From a virus, in IMG/VR virus record IMGVR_UViG_3300032116_000239, positions 1 to 57,413 of that record: 57,413 nt of DNA; one strand, 5' to 3'. Shown one piece after another: positions 1 through 7,963 of this stretch. Under the pieces are notes generated by a model that did no database searches, was not told where the DNA came from, and was given only the letters and a program-made list of their open reading frames with translations. Position 1 is the stretch's first letter, and each line of letters begins with the position of its first letter. Position numbers and translations under genes: made by a program.

Positions 1-1
1 A

Positions 2-3000
2 ATGGCGACAATGAAGATGACCGGGTGCATGAAGATCGTCTCGCGCATGAGCGAGGCCGATCAGGACGCGCTGCTGTCGCGCTTGGATGCGTACCAAGCC
101 GACGGCGTCCCGGCCGAGCGTGCGCAGTTGATGGCCGCGCAGGACATGCTGGCCGAGATCCAGGGCGAGCGCGACCAGCTCTTCAACCTGCTGCGCGAGC
201 AACACCCCGACCTGTTCTCGGTCGCTGAGTCGCCAGCGCCGCGGGTGCAGGCGAGCCGGCAGCGCAACCCCCAGGTCGACACGCCTGAGTTCAAGCGGTG
301 GTCCGAAGGGTTGCCGGTCCAGGATTCGTTTGAGGACCGCGTCTCAGACCGCGGCGTGTTCCCGCTGTATCACGCCACCACGTCTGACTTCAACGAGTTC
401 AAGCCGGGCGGCCTGAACGTAAACGACAGCGGCCCGGCCATTTGGCTCGCACCCACACCGGCGACTGGGTCGGCCACGTTCCGAGTTGGCAGTGAAGGTG
501 CGTACCGCGATGGCGCCAACGTCATGCCGGTTTACGCCAAGTTGAAGTCGCCGCTGGTGATCGACGACATGGGCATGCTTGAGTGGGCGCGCACAGCGTA
601 CGCCGACGGCGAGTTTCCGCAACTCATCAGCGCCAAGACCGTCTCCGACTTGAAGGCCGACGGGTATGACTCTGTCATCCTCGACAGCGGCGCGATCTGG
701 GGCAGGCCTCAGGAGGCCGAGGTGCTGGTGTTCGAGCCCACCCAGATCAAGTCCGCCACCGGCAACAGCGGTGCGTTCAATCCTGAGAACCCCGACATCA
801 CCGCCAGCCGCCGCCGCACCATCTTCGGCGACCCTGCGCCGCTGGCCAACTGGACGATGCCTGCGGAGACCAAGTTCGACAACTGGATTCGCCTGGTGCA
901 GGACAAGCAGGTGGACATGAAGCGGGTGATCGAGGCGATCAGCCGCAACGGCGGACTGTCCGACCAGTGGAACGCCTACCTGCAAGAGGAGCTCTACCAC
1001 GGGCGCAGCGCCAAGGCGACCAAGGACTTCGGCCTGAAGGAAGTCCGGCCGCTGATGGAGGAGCTGGAGAAGTCCAAGGTCAGCCTCGCTGACTTTGAGG
1101 AGTACCTGCACAACCGCCACGCCGAGGAGCGCAACACCCAGATCGCCAAGGTCAACCCGGCCATGCCCGACGGCGGCTCGGGTATCGACACCGCGGATGC
1201 GCGAGCCTATCTCGCAGCACTCGACCCGGCCAAGCGCCGCACCTACGAGGCGCTCGCCCGTCGCGTGGACGCGATCTCCCAGGGCACGCGCGAGCTGCTG
1301 GTGCGCTCGGGCCTGGAGACGCAGGACACGATCAACCAGTGGGAGGGCGCCTACAAGAACTACGTCCCGCTCATGCGCGAGGACCTGGACTACGGGCTGT
1401 CCTCGGGCATGGGCACCGGCAGCGGGTTCAGCGTCAGAGGCCCGGCCAGCCGTCGGGCCACCGGCTCCGACCGCCCCGTGGTGGACATCCTGGCCAACCT
1501 GCTCATGCAGCGCGAGCAGGCGATCGTGCGCGCTGAGAAGACCCGGGTCGGCACCGCGCTGTACGGCCTGGCGCTGCAGAACCCGAACGCGGACTTCTGG
1601 CTGCCGGTGGACCCCAAGGCGATCAAGGACGTGCCCGGCACCATGGCCAAGCTGCAGGCGATGGGGCTGGACCCGATGGACGTGCGCAACATCATGGAGG
1701 AGCCGCTGCAGCAGGTGGTCGATCCGCGCACCGGGCTGGTCACCTACCGCGTCAACGCCAACCTGCGCAACGCCGACAACGTGATGGCCGTGCGGGTCAA
1801 CGGCGAAGACAAGTTCCTCTTCTTCAACACCCGCAACGAGCGCGCTGCGCGCATGGCCGCGTCGCTGAAGAACCTGGACGCCACCAGCCTCGAAGGGCTG
1901 CTCAACGTGTCGGGCAAGATCAGCAGATACTTCGCCGCGATCAACACCCAGTACAACCCAGTGTTCGGCGCGATCAACCTGCTGCGTGACGTGCAGGGCG
2001 CCGCTGTGAACCTCAGCAGCACCCCGCTCGCAGGCGAGCAAGCGGCTGTGCTCAAAGGCGTGGGCGGCGCCACACTCGGAATCTATCGCTCACTGCGCGC
2101 CGATAGGTCCGGTCAATCAGGACCACCCGGCAGCTGGTCCGCGCTGTGGGAGGAGTTTCAGCGCGAGGGAGGGCAGACGGGCTTCCGCGACATGTTCCGC
2201 ACGAGCGAGGACCGGACCCAGGCGCTGCAGGCCATGCTCGATCCAGCCTCGTGGACCGAGACGAAGTGGGGCAAGATCCTCACCGCCGGGGGCACGCTGA
2301 AGGTGCCGCTGGAGGCGGCGCGCAAGGGCGCTGCTGAGCCGGTCTTCAACTGGCTCTCCGACTACAACGAGACGCTGGAAAACGCGGTGCGCCTGAGCGC
2401 CTACAAGGCCGCCAAGGCCAAAGGCATGACCGCCCAGCAGGCCGCCTCGCTGGCCAAGAACCTGACGGTGAACTTCAACCGCAAGGGCGAGATCGGCACC
2501 CAAATGGGCGCGCTTTACGCCTTCTTCAATGCCAGCGTGCAGGGCACCGCCCGACTGGCCGAGACGCTCAAGGGCCCGGCCGGCAAGAAGATCCTGGCCG
2601 GCGGCCTGCTGCTGGGCACCGTCCAGGCGCTGGCCCTGGCCGCAGCGGACTTCGATGAGGACGAGCCGCCAGACTTCATCAAGGAGCGCAACTTCGTCAT
2701 CCCCACCGGGGACGGCAAGTACGCCACCTTCCCGATGCCGCTGGGTTTGAACGTCATCCCCAACACCAGCCGAGTGCTGACCGAGTGGGCGCTGGCCGGC
2801 GGCAAGGATCCCGGCAAGCGGTTCGGGCAGATCGTCGGCGCGTTCGCCGACATGTTCAACCCAATCGGCAACGCCGGGCTGTCGGTGCAGACCATCGCCC
2901 CGACCTTCGCTGACCCGCTGGTGGCGCTGGCCGAGAACCGGGACTGGAGCGGCAAGCCGATCGCCAAGGAGGACCGCTCGGGCACCGACCCGACTCCCGG

Positions 3001-3565
3001 CTACACGCGAGCCAAGGAGACGGCGAGCTGGGTGAGCAAGCAACTGGCTTACTATCTGAACCTGGCCAGCGGCGGCACCAAGTACAAGCCCGGTGGCCTG
3101 TCACCCACGCCCGACCAGCTCGACTACCTGATCGGCCAGGTGACGGGCGGTGTCGGCCGCGAGGTCCTGAAGGTCAGCCAAGCCGTCGAGAGCTCGGTGA
3201 CCGGCGAGGAGCTGCCGACCTACAAGGTGCCGATCGCGGGCCGGTTCTACGGCGACACCAAGGAGCAGGCGGCCACCGCTGATCGGTTCTACCGCAACGT
3301 GACGACCATCAACGAGCATGAAAACGAGATTGAGGGGCGCCGGAAGAACCGCGAGGGTGGGATCCCCGAGTACATCAAGGAGAACCCGGAGGCTCGCCTC
3401 GTCACCCTGGCCAACCGCATCGAGCGCGACGTGGCCGAGCTGCGCCGCAAGAAGCGTGAGATGCTAGAGAAGGACCGCCCCAAGGAGTCGATCAAGATGA
3501 TCGAGCTGCAGATCACCCGCAAGATGGAGCAGCTCAACGCCCGGGTCGAGGCCCTTCAGGACTGA
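2..3565 (+). CDS. Large polyvalent virion-associated protein with ADP-ribosyltransferase-like domain (N-terminus uncertain)
   Basis: 1187 residues as read from the first ATG in the window. Residues about 96-270 resemble the ADP-ribosyltransferase fold found in phage polyvalent proteins: an LYHATTSDFNEF segment near residue 120, a G-rich middle, and a YDSVILDSGAIWG segment followed by FEPTQIKSATGNSGAFNPENP. Residues about 600-1150 resemble the large polyvalent-associated module LPD38 (YNPVFGAINLLRDVQ, SLAKNLTVNFNRKGE). The C-terminus is charged and coiled-coil-like. Such proteins are thought to enter the cell with the DNA and act on host targets; that role is inferred. The first about 75 residues (AQDMLAEI, LLREQHPDLF) are of a kind usually found inside longer polyvalent proteins, so the true start may lie beyond the window edge. 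It is the last gene of the late operon and follows the 1913-aa protein if the map is circular. Confidence 0.75.
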   Translation: MATMKMTGCMKIVSRMSEADQDALLSRLDAYQADGVPAERAQLMAAQDMLAEIQGERDQLFNLLREQHPDLFSVAESPAPRVQASRQRNPQVDTPEFKRWSEGLPVQDSFEDRVSDRGVFPLYHATTSDFNEFKPGGLNVNDSGPAIWLAPTPATGSATFRVGSEGAYRDGANVMPVYAKLKSPLVIDDMGMLEWARTAYADGEFPQLISAKTVSDLKADGYDSVILDSGAIWGRPQEAEVLVFEPTQIKSATGNSGAFNPENPDITASRRRTIFGDPAPLANWTMPAETKFDNWIRLVQDKQVDMKRVIEAISRNGGLSDQWNAYLQEELYHGRSAKATKDFGLKEVRPLMEELEKSKVSLADFEEYLHNRHAEERNTQIAKVNPAMPDGGSGIDTADARAYLAALDPAKRRTYEALARRVDAISQGTRELLVRSGLETQDTINQWEGAYKNYVPLMREDLDYGLSSGMGTGSGFSVRGPASRRATGSDRPVVDILANLLMQREQAIVRAEKTRVGTALYGLALQNPNADFWLPVDPKAIKDVPGTMAKLQAMGLDPMDVRNIMEEPLQQVVDPRTGLVTYRVNANLRNADNVMAVRVNGEDKFLFFNTRNERAARMAASLKNLDATSLEGLLNVSGKISRYFAAINTQYNPVFGAINLLRDVQGAAVNLSSTPLAGEQAAVLKGVGGATLGIYRSLRADRSGQSGPPGSWSALWEEFQREGGQTGFRDMFRTSEDRTQALQAMLDPASWTETKWGKILTAGGTLKVPLEAARKGAAEPVFNWLSDYNETLENAVRLSAYKAAKAKGMTAQQAASLAKNLTVNFNRKGEIGTQMGALYAFFNASVQGTARLAETLKGPAGKKILAGGLLLGTVQALALAAADFDEDEPPDFIKERNFVIPTGDGKYATFPMPLGLNVIPNTSRVLTEWALAGGKDPGKRFGQIVGAFADMFNPIGNAGLSVQTIAPTFADPLVALAENRDWSGKPIAKEDRSGTDPTPGYTRAKETASWVSKQLAYYLNLASGGTKYKPGGLSPTPDQLDYLIGQVTGGVGREVLKVSQAVESSVTGEELPTYKVPIAGRFYGDTKEQAATADRFYRNVTTINEHENEIEGRRKNREGGIPEYIKENPEARLVTLANRIERDVAELRRKKREMLEKDRPKESIKMIELQITRKMEQLNARVEALQD

Positions 3566-3776
3566 CCCGGGGTTGATGCAATGTTGGCTACACCCAACAG
3601 CATTCACTTGCTAACTACTGCTAACACTTGCAACCCTAAGTCGTTGATTCTTCTAGGATTCGTATGTTAGCCGTGCTATCTTTGGTGCCCAGAAGAAGAG
3701 CCGTGTGATCTAGTGCCATTGCGGGTCTTCAGGGTGTTGGCTACAGTTGTGGCTACACCAACACCAAAGGCACGAG
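3566..3776 (+). other. Intergenic region upstream of integrase, candidate attP
   Basis: This stretch is clearly more AT-rich than the flanking genes and has no open gene. TGTTGGCTACA occurs at 3582-3592 and again at 3735-3745, with a variant TTGTGGCTACAC just after. GGTGTTGG at 3733-3740 is inverted as CCAACACC at 3758-3765. GCTAACA near 3620 is inverted as TGTTAGC near 3665, and the segment between them (about 3627-3664) could be the crossover core. Repeats of this kind beside a tyrosine integrase are what attP arm and core sites look like. No tRNA gene end is recognisable, so the call is tentative. Confidence 0.35.
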
Positions 3777-4790
3777 ATGGCAACTCTCCAGAAACGCGGC
3801 GACGCTTGGCGCGCCGTCATTCGCCGAGTCGGGTTCAAGCCGATCAGCAAGAGCTTCCCCACCAAGGGCCTGGCCCAAGCGTGGGCGCGCAGTGTCGAGA
3901 AGGACATGGACGCTCGGGTCTACCGCGACCCCAGCGGCGCGGCCAAGACCTCGGTGCGCGAGCTCTTTGAGCAGTTCCGCGATGAGGTCTGCCCCGAGCG
4001 CCGGGGTGGCAAGTGGGAGGTCACGCGCATCGAGCGGCTGCTGCGCACCGCGCACTTCGTTGACCAGCGGCTGGACCGCATCACGCCCGAGGACATCCGC
4101 GACTGGCGCAACGAGCGGCTGAAAGAAGTCAGCGCGCCGTCAGTCAACCGCGAACTGAACCTGATCAGCGGCGTGTTCTCGCACGCGATCAAGGAGTGGG
4201 GTGTTGCCCTGCGCGAGAACCCGGTGCACTTGGTCAAGCGCCCGGCCGGCGCGGATCGGGCTCGAACCCGGCGCTTCGGCGAGCGGGAGATCGCAGCTAT
4301 CCTGGAGGCCAGCGGCTACCAGGAGGGCGTGCAGCCCACGGTGGGTCGAGAGTATGTCGGCCACGCGGTGCTGCTGGCGATCGAGACAGCCATGCGGCTG
4401 GGCGAGATCTGTGCACTACGCGTGGGCGACGTGGACTTCGAGGCGTGCAGCGCCACGCTGCACCTGACCAAGAACGGCGACGCGCGCTCGGTGCCGCTGA
4501 GCACCAAGGCGCGGGCGTTGCTGCGCACCCTGGTGACTGGGCGTGACGCCGACGAGCAGGTCGTGCCGCTCACGGCCGAGTCGCTGGGGCTGTACTTCCG
4601 CGAGGCGCGCGACGCCGCGGGTCTGCAGGACCTGCACTTCCACGACACCCGGCACGAGGCCGCCACGCGGCTGAGCAAGAAGCTGTCGAACGTGCTGGAG
4701 CTGTCGGCCGTCACCGGCCACCGCTCGCTGCAGTCGCTCAAGCGGTACTACCAGCCGCGGGCTTCTGAACTTGCATCCAAACTCGGGTAG
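3777..4790 (+). CDS. int: Tyrosine-family integrase
   Basis: 337 residues from the ATG at 3777 (MATLQKRGDAW). The N-terminal part resembles an arm-binding domain, the middle (about 60-150) a core-binding SAM-like domain, and the rest the catalytic domain. The catalytic residues are visible: Arg in ETAMRLGEIC (about residue 205), His-x-x-Arg in HFHDTRHEA (about 290), His/Arg in TGHRSLQSLK and the nucleophile Tyr in KRYYQP (about 325). It should catalyse site-specific integration and, with a directionality factor, excision. The AlpA-like protein at 8118-8342 is a candidate partner. An in-frame GTG/ATG further upstream exists, but the chosen start fits family length. The last 53 bases overlap the convergent HNH gene. 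Confidence 0.93.
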   Translation: MATLQKRGDAWRAVIRRVGFKPISKSFPTKGLAQAWARSVEKDMDARVYRDPSGAAKTSVRELFEQFRDEVCPERRGGKWEVTRIERLLRTAHFVDQRLDRITPEDIRDWRNERLKEVSAPSVNRELNLISGVFSHAIKEWGVALRENPVHLVKRPAGADRARTRRFGEREIAAILEASGYQEGVQPTVGREYVGHAVLLAIETAMRLGEICALRVGDVDFEACSATLHLTKNGDARSVPLSTKARALLRTLVTGRDADEQVVPLTAESLGLYFREARDAAGLQDLHFHDTRHEAATRLSKKLSNVLELSAVTGHRSLQSLKRYYQPRASELASKLG

Positions 4791-5280
4791 CGAACGGGTG
4801 CTGCTTTGCTTTCGCTTTCAAGTACGCAGCATGCGCTTCTTCGGGGCTGTTGAACCGGCCAAGTCTTACGCGCTCTCCGGCGACAGTGATCTCGGAGTAG
4901 ATAGAGCCGTCGGGAGATATGTGTGCCCCGAGCAGCCCCGACTTGTTATGCGCTTTTGCGTTCGCTTGGTTTTGCTGATTTTCAGCTCGCGTTACGCTGC
5001 GCAGATTGCTTAGCCTGTTGTCGGTCTTGCATCCGTTCTTGTGATCAATGTCCGCCGCAGGCCAAGCGCCGGTCACGAACAACCAGATCAACCGGTGGAT
5101 GTAGACGTCTGCCCCGTTGACTCTTGTCCGCAGATAGCCGTTAGCGCCAACAGAGCCTGCTGCTGCGCCCACGGCGCCGCGGCTTCCGCGCTGCTTCTTG
5201 TTGACCAGTAGGCCCGTCTCCGGGTCGTAGTGGAAGAGGTCGCGTACTAAATCAGCCGTGATAGAGTCTGCCGCGCTCAT
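4738..5280 (-). CDS. HNH homing endonuclease with AP2-like C-terminal domain
   Basis: 180 residues. The start is the ATG at 5280 because AAAGGAG lies about 9 bases upstream; the longer frame to 5304 has no such site. An HNH_3-type core is visible: YIHRLIWLF, then IDHKNGCKTDNRLSNLRSVT. It is followed by an AP2-like DNA-binding segment (SGLLGAHISPDG through RLGRFNSPEEAHAAYLKAK). The family are free-standing selfish nucleases that nick or cut DNA of related phages lacking the gene. It converges on the integrase, and its 3' end lies inside integrase coding sequence, so it probably arrived as a mobile insertion at the end of the leftward operon. It belongs to the same general type as the endonuclease at 31922-32404, but the two are diverged. 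Confidence 0.85.
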   Translation of the reverse strand: MSAADSITADLVRDLFHYDPETGLLVNKKQRGSRGAVGAAAGSVGANGYLRTRVNGADVYIHRLIWLFVTGAWPAADIDHKNGCKTDNRLSNLRSVTRAENQQNQANAKAHNKSGLLGAHISPDGSIYSEITVAGERVRLGRFNSPEEAHAAYLKAKAKQHPFATRVWMQVQKPAAGSTA

Positions 5281-5314
5281 GGTTTCGTTCTCCTTTAACG
5301 ACACCTGGGAAGTG

Positions 5315-5343
5315 GCGCCTCAATGTTTGCAGCATTGGGGCGC
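5315..5343. repeat. Hairpin between HNH gene and the operon upstream of it
   Basis: GCGCCTCAATG (5315-5325) and CATTGGGGCGC (5333-5343) pair over 11 positions with a single mismatch or wobble and a 7-base loop. It has no T-run on either strand, so it is not a classical terminator. It may be an RNA processing site or attenuator between the leftward operon and the HNH gene. Confidence 0.5.
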
Positions 5344-5350
5344 TGCGCCA

Positions 5351-5704
5351 TTATATGGACGCCACTGGCTGAGCCAGGGCCCACACGCTGTTGGGCACAG
5401 CCGGCGGTGGCTTCATGCGGGAGCGGTACTTGCGCGCCCGCTCAGAGGCGCTGACCGGCTTGGGCTTGCGTGCGTCGGGCTTGTTGCCCAGCGCATAGAC
5501 CGGGCGCGGGTAGCGCCGGCCAAAGCCCTCCATCGTCCAGCTCTGGATATGGATCTGCTTGGTCACCACGGTCAAGCGCATCGCGGTCAGGAAGCTGGAC
5601 ACCTGACGGTAGTGGACGTCGGGGAAGAACTGCGCCACCTCCCTCATGGTGAGCGGCCCGCAGATGTGAAGCACGTCGCGGATGTTGGCGAAGCTGGGCT
5701 TCAC
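5351..5704 (-). CDS. Small winged-helix-like DNA-binding protein
   Basis: 117 residues from a GTG at 5704, with GGAGGG about 10 bases upstream and the start overlapping the stop of the preceding gene. The N-terminal 60 residues (NIRDVLHICGPLTMREVAQF, then VHYRQVSSFLTAMRL) look like a winged helix-turn-helix in which one helix starts the domain and the second reads DNA. The tail is basic (SASERARKYRSRMKPPP). A role in transcription or DNA handling is inferred. Nothing in the sequence identifies its target. Confidence 0.7.
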   Translation of the reverse strand: MKPSFANIRDVLHICGPLTMREVAQFFPDVHYRQVSSFLTAMRLTVVTKQIHIQSWTMEGFGRRYPRPVYALGNKPDARKPKPVSASERARKYRSRMKPPPAVPNSVWALAQPVASI

Positions 5705-5901
5705 TTCATGCCCTCCGGTTTCTTGGGCAGCGGCGCCCAGCCGATGTAGCCTGGCTTGCCGGGCGAGTACTGGCCGTACACGGCGACGCCCCCGGTCGTG
5801 AGCAACTGGACCTTCGCAGACAGCGGGCACGTCTCAAGCGGCCGCCAATAGTAGGCCTGGTCCACCGCTGCGGCCTTGTCGCTGGTGATCTTGACGGTCA
5901 C
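5701..5901 (-). CDS. Hypothetical protein, 66 aa
   Basis: It begins at a GTG (5901) that overlaps the TGA of the gene upstream (GTGA), and its own end overlaps the next start. This tight coupling supports it as a real gene. The sequence has two W/Y-rich patches (YYWRPLETCP, YIGWAPLPKKPEG) reminiscent of small DUF551-type phage proteins, but the match is by eye only. No catalytic motif is visible and the function is unknown. Confidence 0.7.
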   Translation of the reverse strand: MTVKITSDKAAAVDQAYYWRPLETCPLSAKVQLLTTGGVAVYGQYSPGKPGYIGWAPLPKKPEGMK

Positions 5902-6083
5902 GCCTCACCCTTCGCTTTCTGCGTGCACTCAGCGCAGCGCCACAGGCGCAGCCGGGTGAACAGCGAGCCGCCTCGGATCTCCTTGGGCTGGTCGCAGGCC
6001 GAGCACTTCTTGCGGAAGGCCATGCCGGGGCCGGAGCCGCGTGTGCTCATGCTGACGTCCTTGACGTTGCTGTAGTTCTTCAT
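5898..6083 (-). CDS. Small zinc-ribbon protein, 61 aa
   Basis: The start ATG at 6083 (MKNYSNVKDV) overlaps the end of the upstream gene by four bases; longer upstream frames are shadows of that gene. Two cysteine pairs, CSAC and CAEC, are separated by about 22 residues, and the chain is basic between them (FTRLRLWR). This is a treble-clef or zinc-ribbon arrangement usually found in small nucleic-acid-binding or adaptor proteins. Function unknown. Confidence 0.7.
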   Translation of the reverse strand: MKNYSNVKDVSMSTRGSGPGMAFRKKCSACDQPKEIRGGSLFTRLRLWRCAECTQKAKGEA

Positions 6084-6373
6084 GGGAGTAGTTGCAGGCC
6101 GGGCGATGAGGTGCGGCCGGTCTTCTCGTTGTAGAGCGTGCCGGTCACCCGGTCGGCGAGGTAGCTCTTGTCCCGCAGCTTCAGCCGGGTGAAGACCTTC
6201 CTCTTCGACTCCAGGTACACGCGCACGTCGCGCTCGATGGGCACCGCCTGGCGCAGCCGCTCCATGTCGAGATCCATCACGCACATCTCCGGGGTGATGC
6301 GGATGATCACCTCGTTCATGGCGCGGAACTCGCCCACGCGGGCGGGCAGGAAAGGCGGCAGGGACTTGCTCAT
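6080..6373 (-). CDS. Hypothetical protein, 97 aa
   Basis: It starts with ATG at 6373, overlapping the stop of the MazG-like gene, and runs into the start of the zinc-ribbon gene. The middle is acidic (ITPEMCVMDLDMERLRQ) and the C-terminal half basic (LESKRKVFTRLKLRDKS). No family is recognised. Translational coupling and codon usage like its neighbours support it as real. Confidence 0.7.
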   Translation of the reverse strand: MSKSLPPFLPARVGEFRAMNEVIIRITPEMCVMDLDMERLRQAVPIERDVRVYLESKRKVFTRLKLRDKSYLADRVTGTLYNEKTGRTSSPGLQLLP

Positions 6374-6672
6374 GCCTTGCGGAAGATCCCGTCCTCGCCC
6401 AGCGTGCCCTTGCGGTCCTTGATCTCGGCGTAGGCCGACTCCAGGCAGCTCACCAGATCGACGTCGGCCAGCGCGGCGCCAACGATGAGCGTGACCAGCA
6501 CGTCGCCGTAGGCGTCCACCATCTCTGCGCGGTCGCCCTTGTGAATGGCGCCGATCAACTCGGTCACCTCCTCCAAGGTCTTGATGGCCTGGGCCATCGG
6601 CGTGGAGCGGGGGACGATCTTGCGATCCTCCGCCCAGCGGATCACTTCCAACTCCAACTCTCTGTAGCTCAT
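6370..6672 (-). CDS. MazG-like nucleotide pyrophosphohydrolase
   Basis: 100 residues from ATG at 6672. The helical MazG signature is visible: acidic EEVTE at 34-38 and DAYGDVLV at 53-60, which correspond to the ExxE...ExxD metal-binding helices. Such enzymes hydrolyse noncanonical or signalling nucleoside triphosphates to the monophosphate and pyrophosphate. In phages they are proposed to clean the dNTP pool or lower alarmone levels. It is a single-domain, short member, coupled to genes on both sides in the leftward early operon. The substrate cannot be read from the sequence. A nucleotide-pool role would fit the modification cassette further upstream, but that link is only inference. Confidence 0.8.
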   Translation of the reverse strand: MSYRELELEVIRWAEDRKIVPRSTPMAQAIKTLEEVTELIGAIHKGDRAEMVDAYGDVLVTLIVGAALADVDLVSCLESAYAEIKDRKGTLGEDGIFRKA

Positions 6673-6902
6673 CGCGAGTCCTCCTTCATCTCGATCAGTG
6701 GCACCACTTCCCAGTCGCCCCGCGCAGCCATGGCCGCGACGTGCTCGTACTCGTCGGTTACCCGCCAGCGCGATCCCGGCAACTTGTCGGGGTGGAGGCG
6801 GAACCTCCAGGCCACCGGCTGCGGCTTGGGCGTTGGCGCGCACTCGCACTCACCGTCATCGCTGTAGGGCGCCCAGCAGACGCCGCAGACTGTCCTGCTC
6901 AC
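6669..6902 (-). CDS. Hypothetical protein with N-terminal cysteine cluster, 77 aa
   Basis: It starts at a GTG (6902) with GGGAG about 9 bases upstream and overlaps the previous stop as GTGA. The N-terminus has four cysteines in CGVC...CEC, consistent with a small zinc site. The rest (VAWRFRLHPDKLPGSRWRVT) looks like a compact beta-rich domain found in many phage accessory proteins. Function unknown. Confidence 0.65.
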   Translation of the reverse strand: MSRTVCGVCWAPYSDDGECECAPTPKPQPVAWRFRLHPDKLPGSRWRVTDEYEHVAAMAARGDWEVVPLIEMKEDSR

Positions 6903-7045
6903 TTGAGGATCTCCCGCTCCAGCAGCGCCACCGCGTCGGCGATCTGCTCGTAGATGTAGTCGGGCAGGCGGGTGTCGCGCATCAGGCCGGCGCACTCCAG
7001 CGCGCTCAGCAGTCGCAGCACGCGCAGCAGCTCCTCCTTGGTCAT
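6899..7045 (-). CDS. Small helical protein, 48 aa
   Basis: A short gene from ATG at 7045 to a TGA at 6899-6901 that overlaps the next GTG start. The start overlaps the stop of the 217-aa gene by four bases, so the tight spacing leaves no other gene for this gap. It begins MTKEELLRVLRLLSALE and is predicted to be almost entirely alpha-helical and acidic. Function unknown. Confidence 0.65.
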   Translation of the reverse strand: MTKEELLRVLRLLSALECAGLMRDTRLPDYIYEQIADAVALLEREILK

Positions 7046-7695
7046 CCCTCACCCCTCTCGTCGTAGGTCACGGTGCTGGTGTCGCCCAGCCTCCACTTCG
7101 CGGTGTTCTCCACCCGGTAGGTCTTGGTGCACACCTTGAAGTCGGGCATGCGCAGCTCGCTGTGCGTGATCGCTGGGTCGAAGAACCTGCAGCGATTGTT
7201 CGGCTGCAGCGCGAACTGGCCATTGTCCAAGCGCAACAGGTTGAAGCTCTTGTGCTCCTCCGGTGTCTCGCTGAACGTGAAGTCCGGTATGCGCGGGTCG
7301 GGGTTGCAGCTGTCGATCGTCAGCATGTACTCGCCCCGGTGGAACTTCCTGTCCTTGCCGTAGAACTCAGCGCGCAGACCCTTGAGGAACGGCTTGTCGA
7401 CCACCTCGATGTGGTAGCTCATGCAGTCCCAGATCTGCAGGATGTCCAGCGGCAGATCGGTGTCGTCATCGATGTGCCCCCAGTCCGGCGTGTAGAACGC
7501 TGAGATCGGCAGCTTGTCGTACAGCGCACCGTACTGCGGCAGGTAGGTCTCAAACCGGAAGGCCTGGCCCCGGATTGATTTGACGCTGACCCACACGCCT
7601 TCGATGAGCGGCGCGTCTTTGTCGCAATCGAAGTCGTACAAGTACTCGGGCCGAACCAGCACCTTCTCAGGCGGCAGAGGACAGACGAAGCTCAT
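7042..7695 (-). CDS. Hypothetical protein, 217 aa
   Basis: Start ATG at 7695 (MSFVCPLPPEKVLVRPEY), overlapping the stop of the membrane peptide upstream. The chain is rich in aromatic and acidic residues (WGHIDDDTDLPLDILQIWD, DNGQFALQPNNRCRFFDPA) with no signal peptide, membrane segment or catalytic motif that I recognise. It looks like a soluble beta-rich protein. It is the largest unknown in this operon section. Confidence 0.75.
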   Translation of the reverse strand: MSFVCPLPPEKVLVRPEYLYDFDCDKDAPLIEGVWVSVKSIRGQAFRFETYLPQYGALYDKLPISAFYTPDWGHIDDDTDLPLDILQIWDCMSYHIEVVDKPFLKGLRAEFYGKDRKFHRGEYMLTIDSCNPDPRIPDFTFSETPEEHKSFNLLRLDNGQFALQPNNRCRFFDPAITHSELRMPDFKVCTKTYRVENTAKWRLGDTSTVTYDERGEG

Positions 7696-7811
7696 AGGAC
7701 ATTCCACCCCAACAGAAACAGCTTCCAGTAGGCCTTGAGGACGAACCCCACGACCGCGATCAGTGCAGCCACGCCGAAGCCGAACGCAGCGACCGACAGG
7801 ATTTTCTCCAT
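7692..7811 (-). CDS. Single-pass membrane peptide, 39 aa
   Basis: From ATG at 7811 (MEKILSVAAFGFG). One hydrophobic helix covers about residues 5-27 (FGFGVAALIAVVGFVLKAYW), with aromatic residues at its C-terminal boundary. The start overlaps the stop of the zinc-ribbon gene upstream (TGATG). Phage early membrane peptides often modulate host membrane proteins, but nothing here specifies a target. Confidence 0.6.
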   Translation of the reverse strand: MEKILSVAAFGFGVAALIAVVGFVLKAYWKLFLLGWNVL

Positions 7812-7963
7812 CACTTGGTTTTCTCCTTCTTGACTGGCGGGTGCACCACCTCGCGGGTAGTGAACCGATGCAGGTTGGCGCACTCGTAGCGCCGCCGGGT
7901 GTAGCCCGCGAGCTTGCGCGTCTCCAGCACCTCGGTCCAAGTTCCACAGGTCGGGCACTTCAT
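7811..7963 (-). CDS. NrdR-like zinc-ribbon protein, 50 aa
   Basis: From ATG at 7963. MKCPTCGTW, then a basic TRRRYEC segment and HRFTTREV closely recall the N-terminal zinc ribbon of NrdR, the repressor of ribonucleotide reductase genes, but the ATP-cone domain is absent. Only three cysteines are present; a His in the ANLHRF segment may be the fourth ligand. A DNA- or RNA-binding role is likely and the specific target is unknown. Confidence 0.65.
   Translation of the reverse strand: MKCPTCGTWTEVLETRKLAGYTRRRYECANLHRFTTREVVHPPVKKEKTK

Noticed and set aside
25-228. 67-aa ORF at the left end as the continuation of the gene starting at 57321
   Set aside because: Its residues are Arg/Ala/Gly-rich, typical of a shadow of the 2-3565 gene, so a real continuation is doubtful even if the ends join.
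344-2041. 565-aa open frame on the minus strand opposite the ART-type gene, and similar long antisense frames at 26981-29089, 46795-48345, 10150-12006 and 54904-56190
   Set aside because: They lie exactly opposite well-supported genes, have no start sites with ribosome-binding sequences, and show the His/Arg/Gly/Val-rich composition expected of antisense frames in a GC-rich genome.
2117-3043. Transfer RNA or other stable RNA genes
   Set aside because: I looked for CCA-ended cloverleaf signatures and T-loop GTTCGA boxes in the intergenic regions (3566-3776, 15113-15221, 19163-19372, 24058-24880) and saw none; the remaining sequence is coding.
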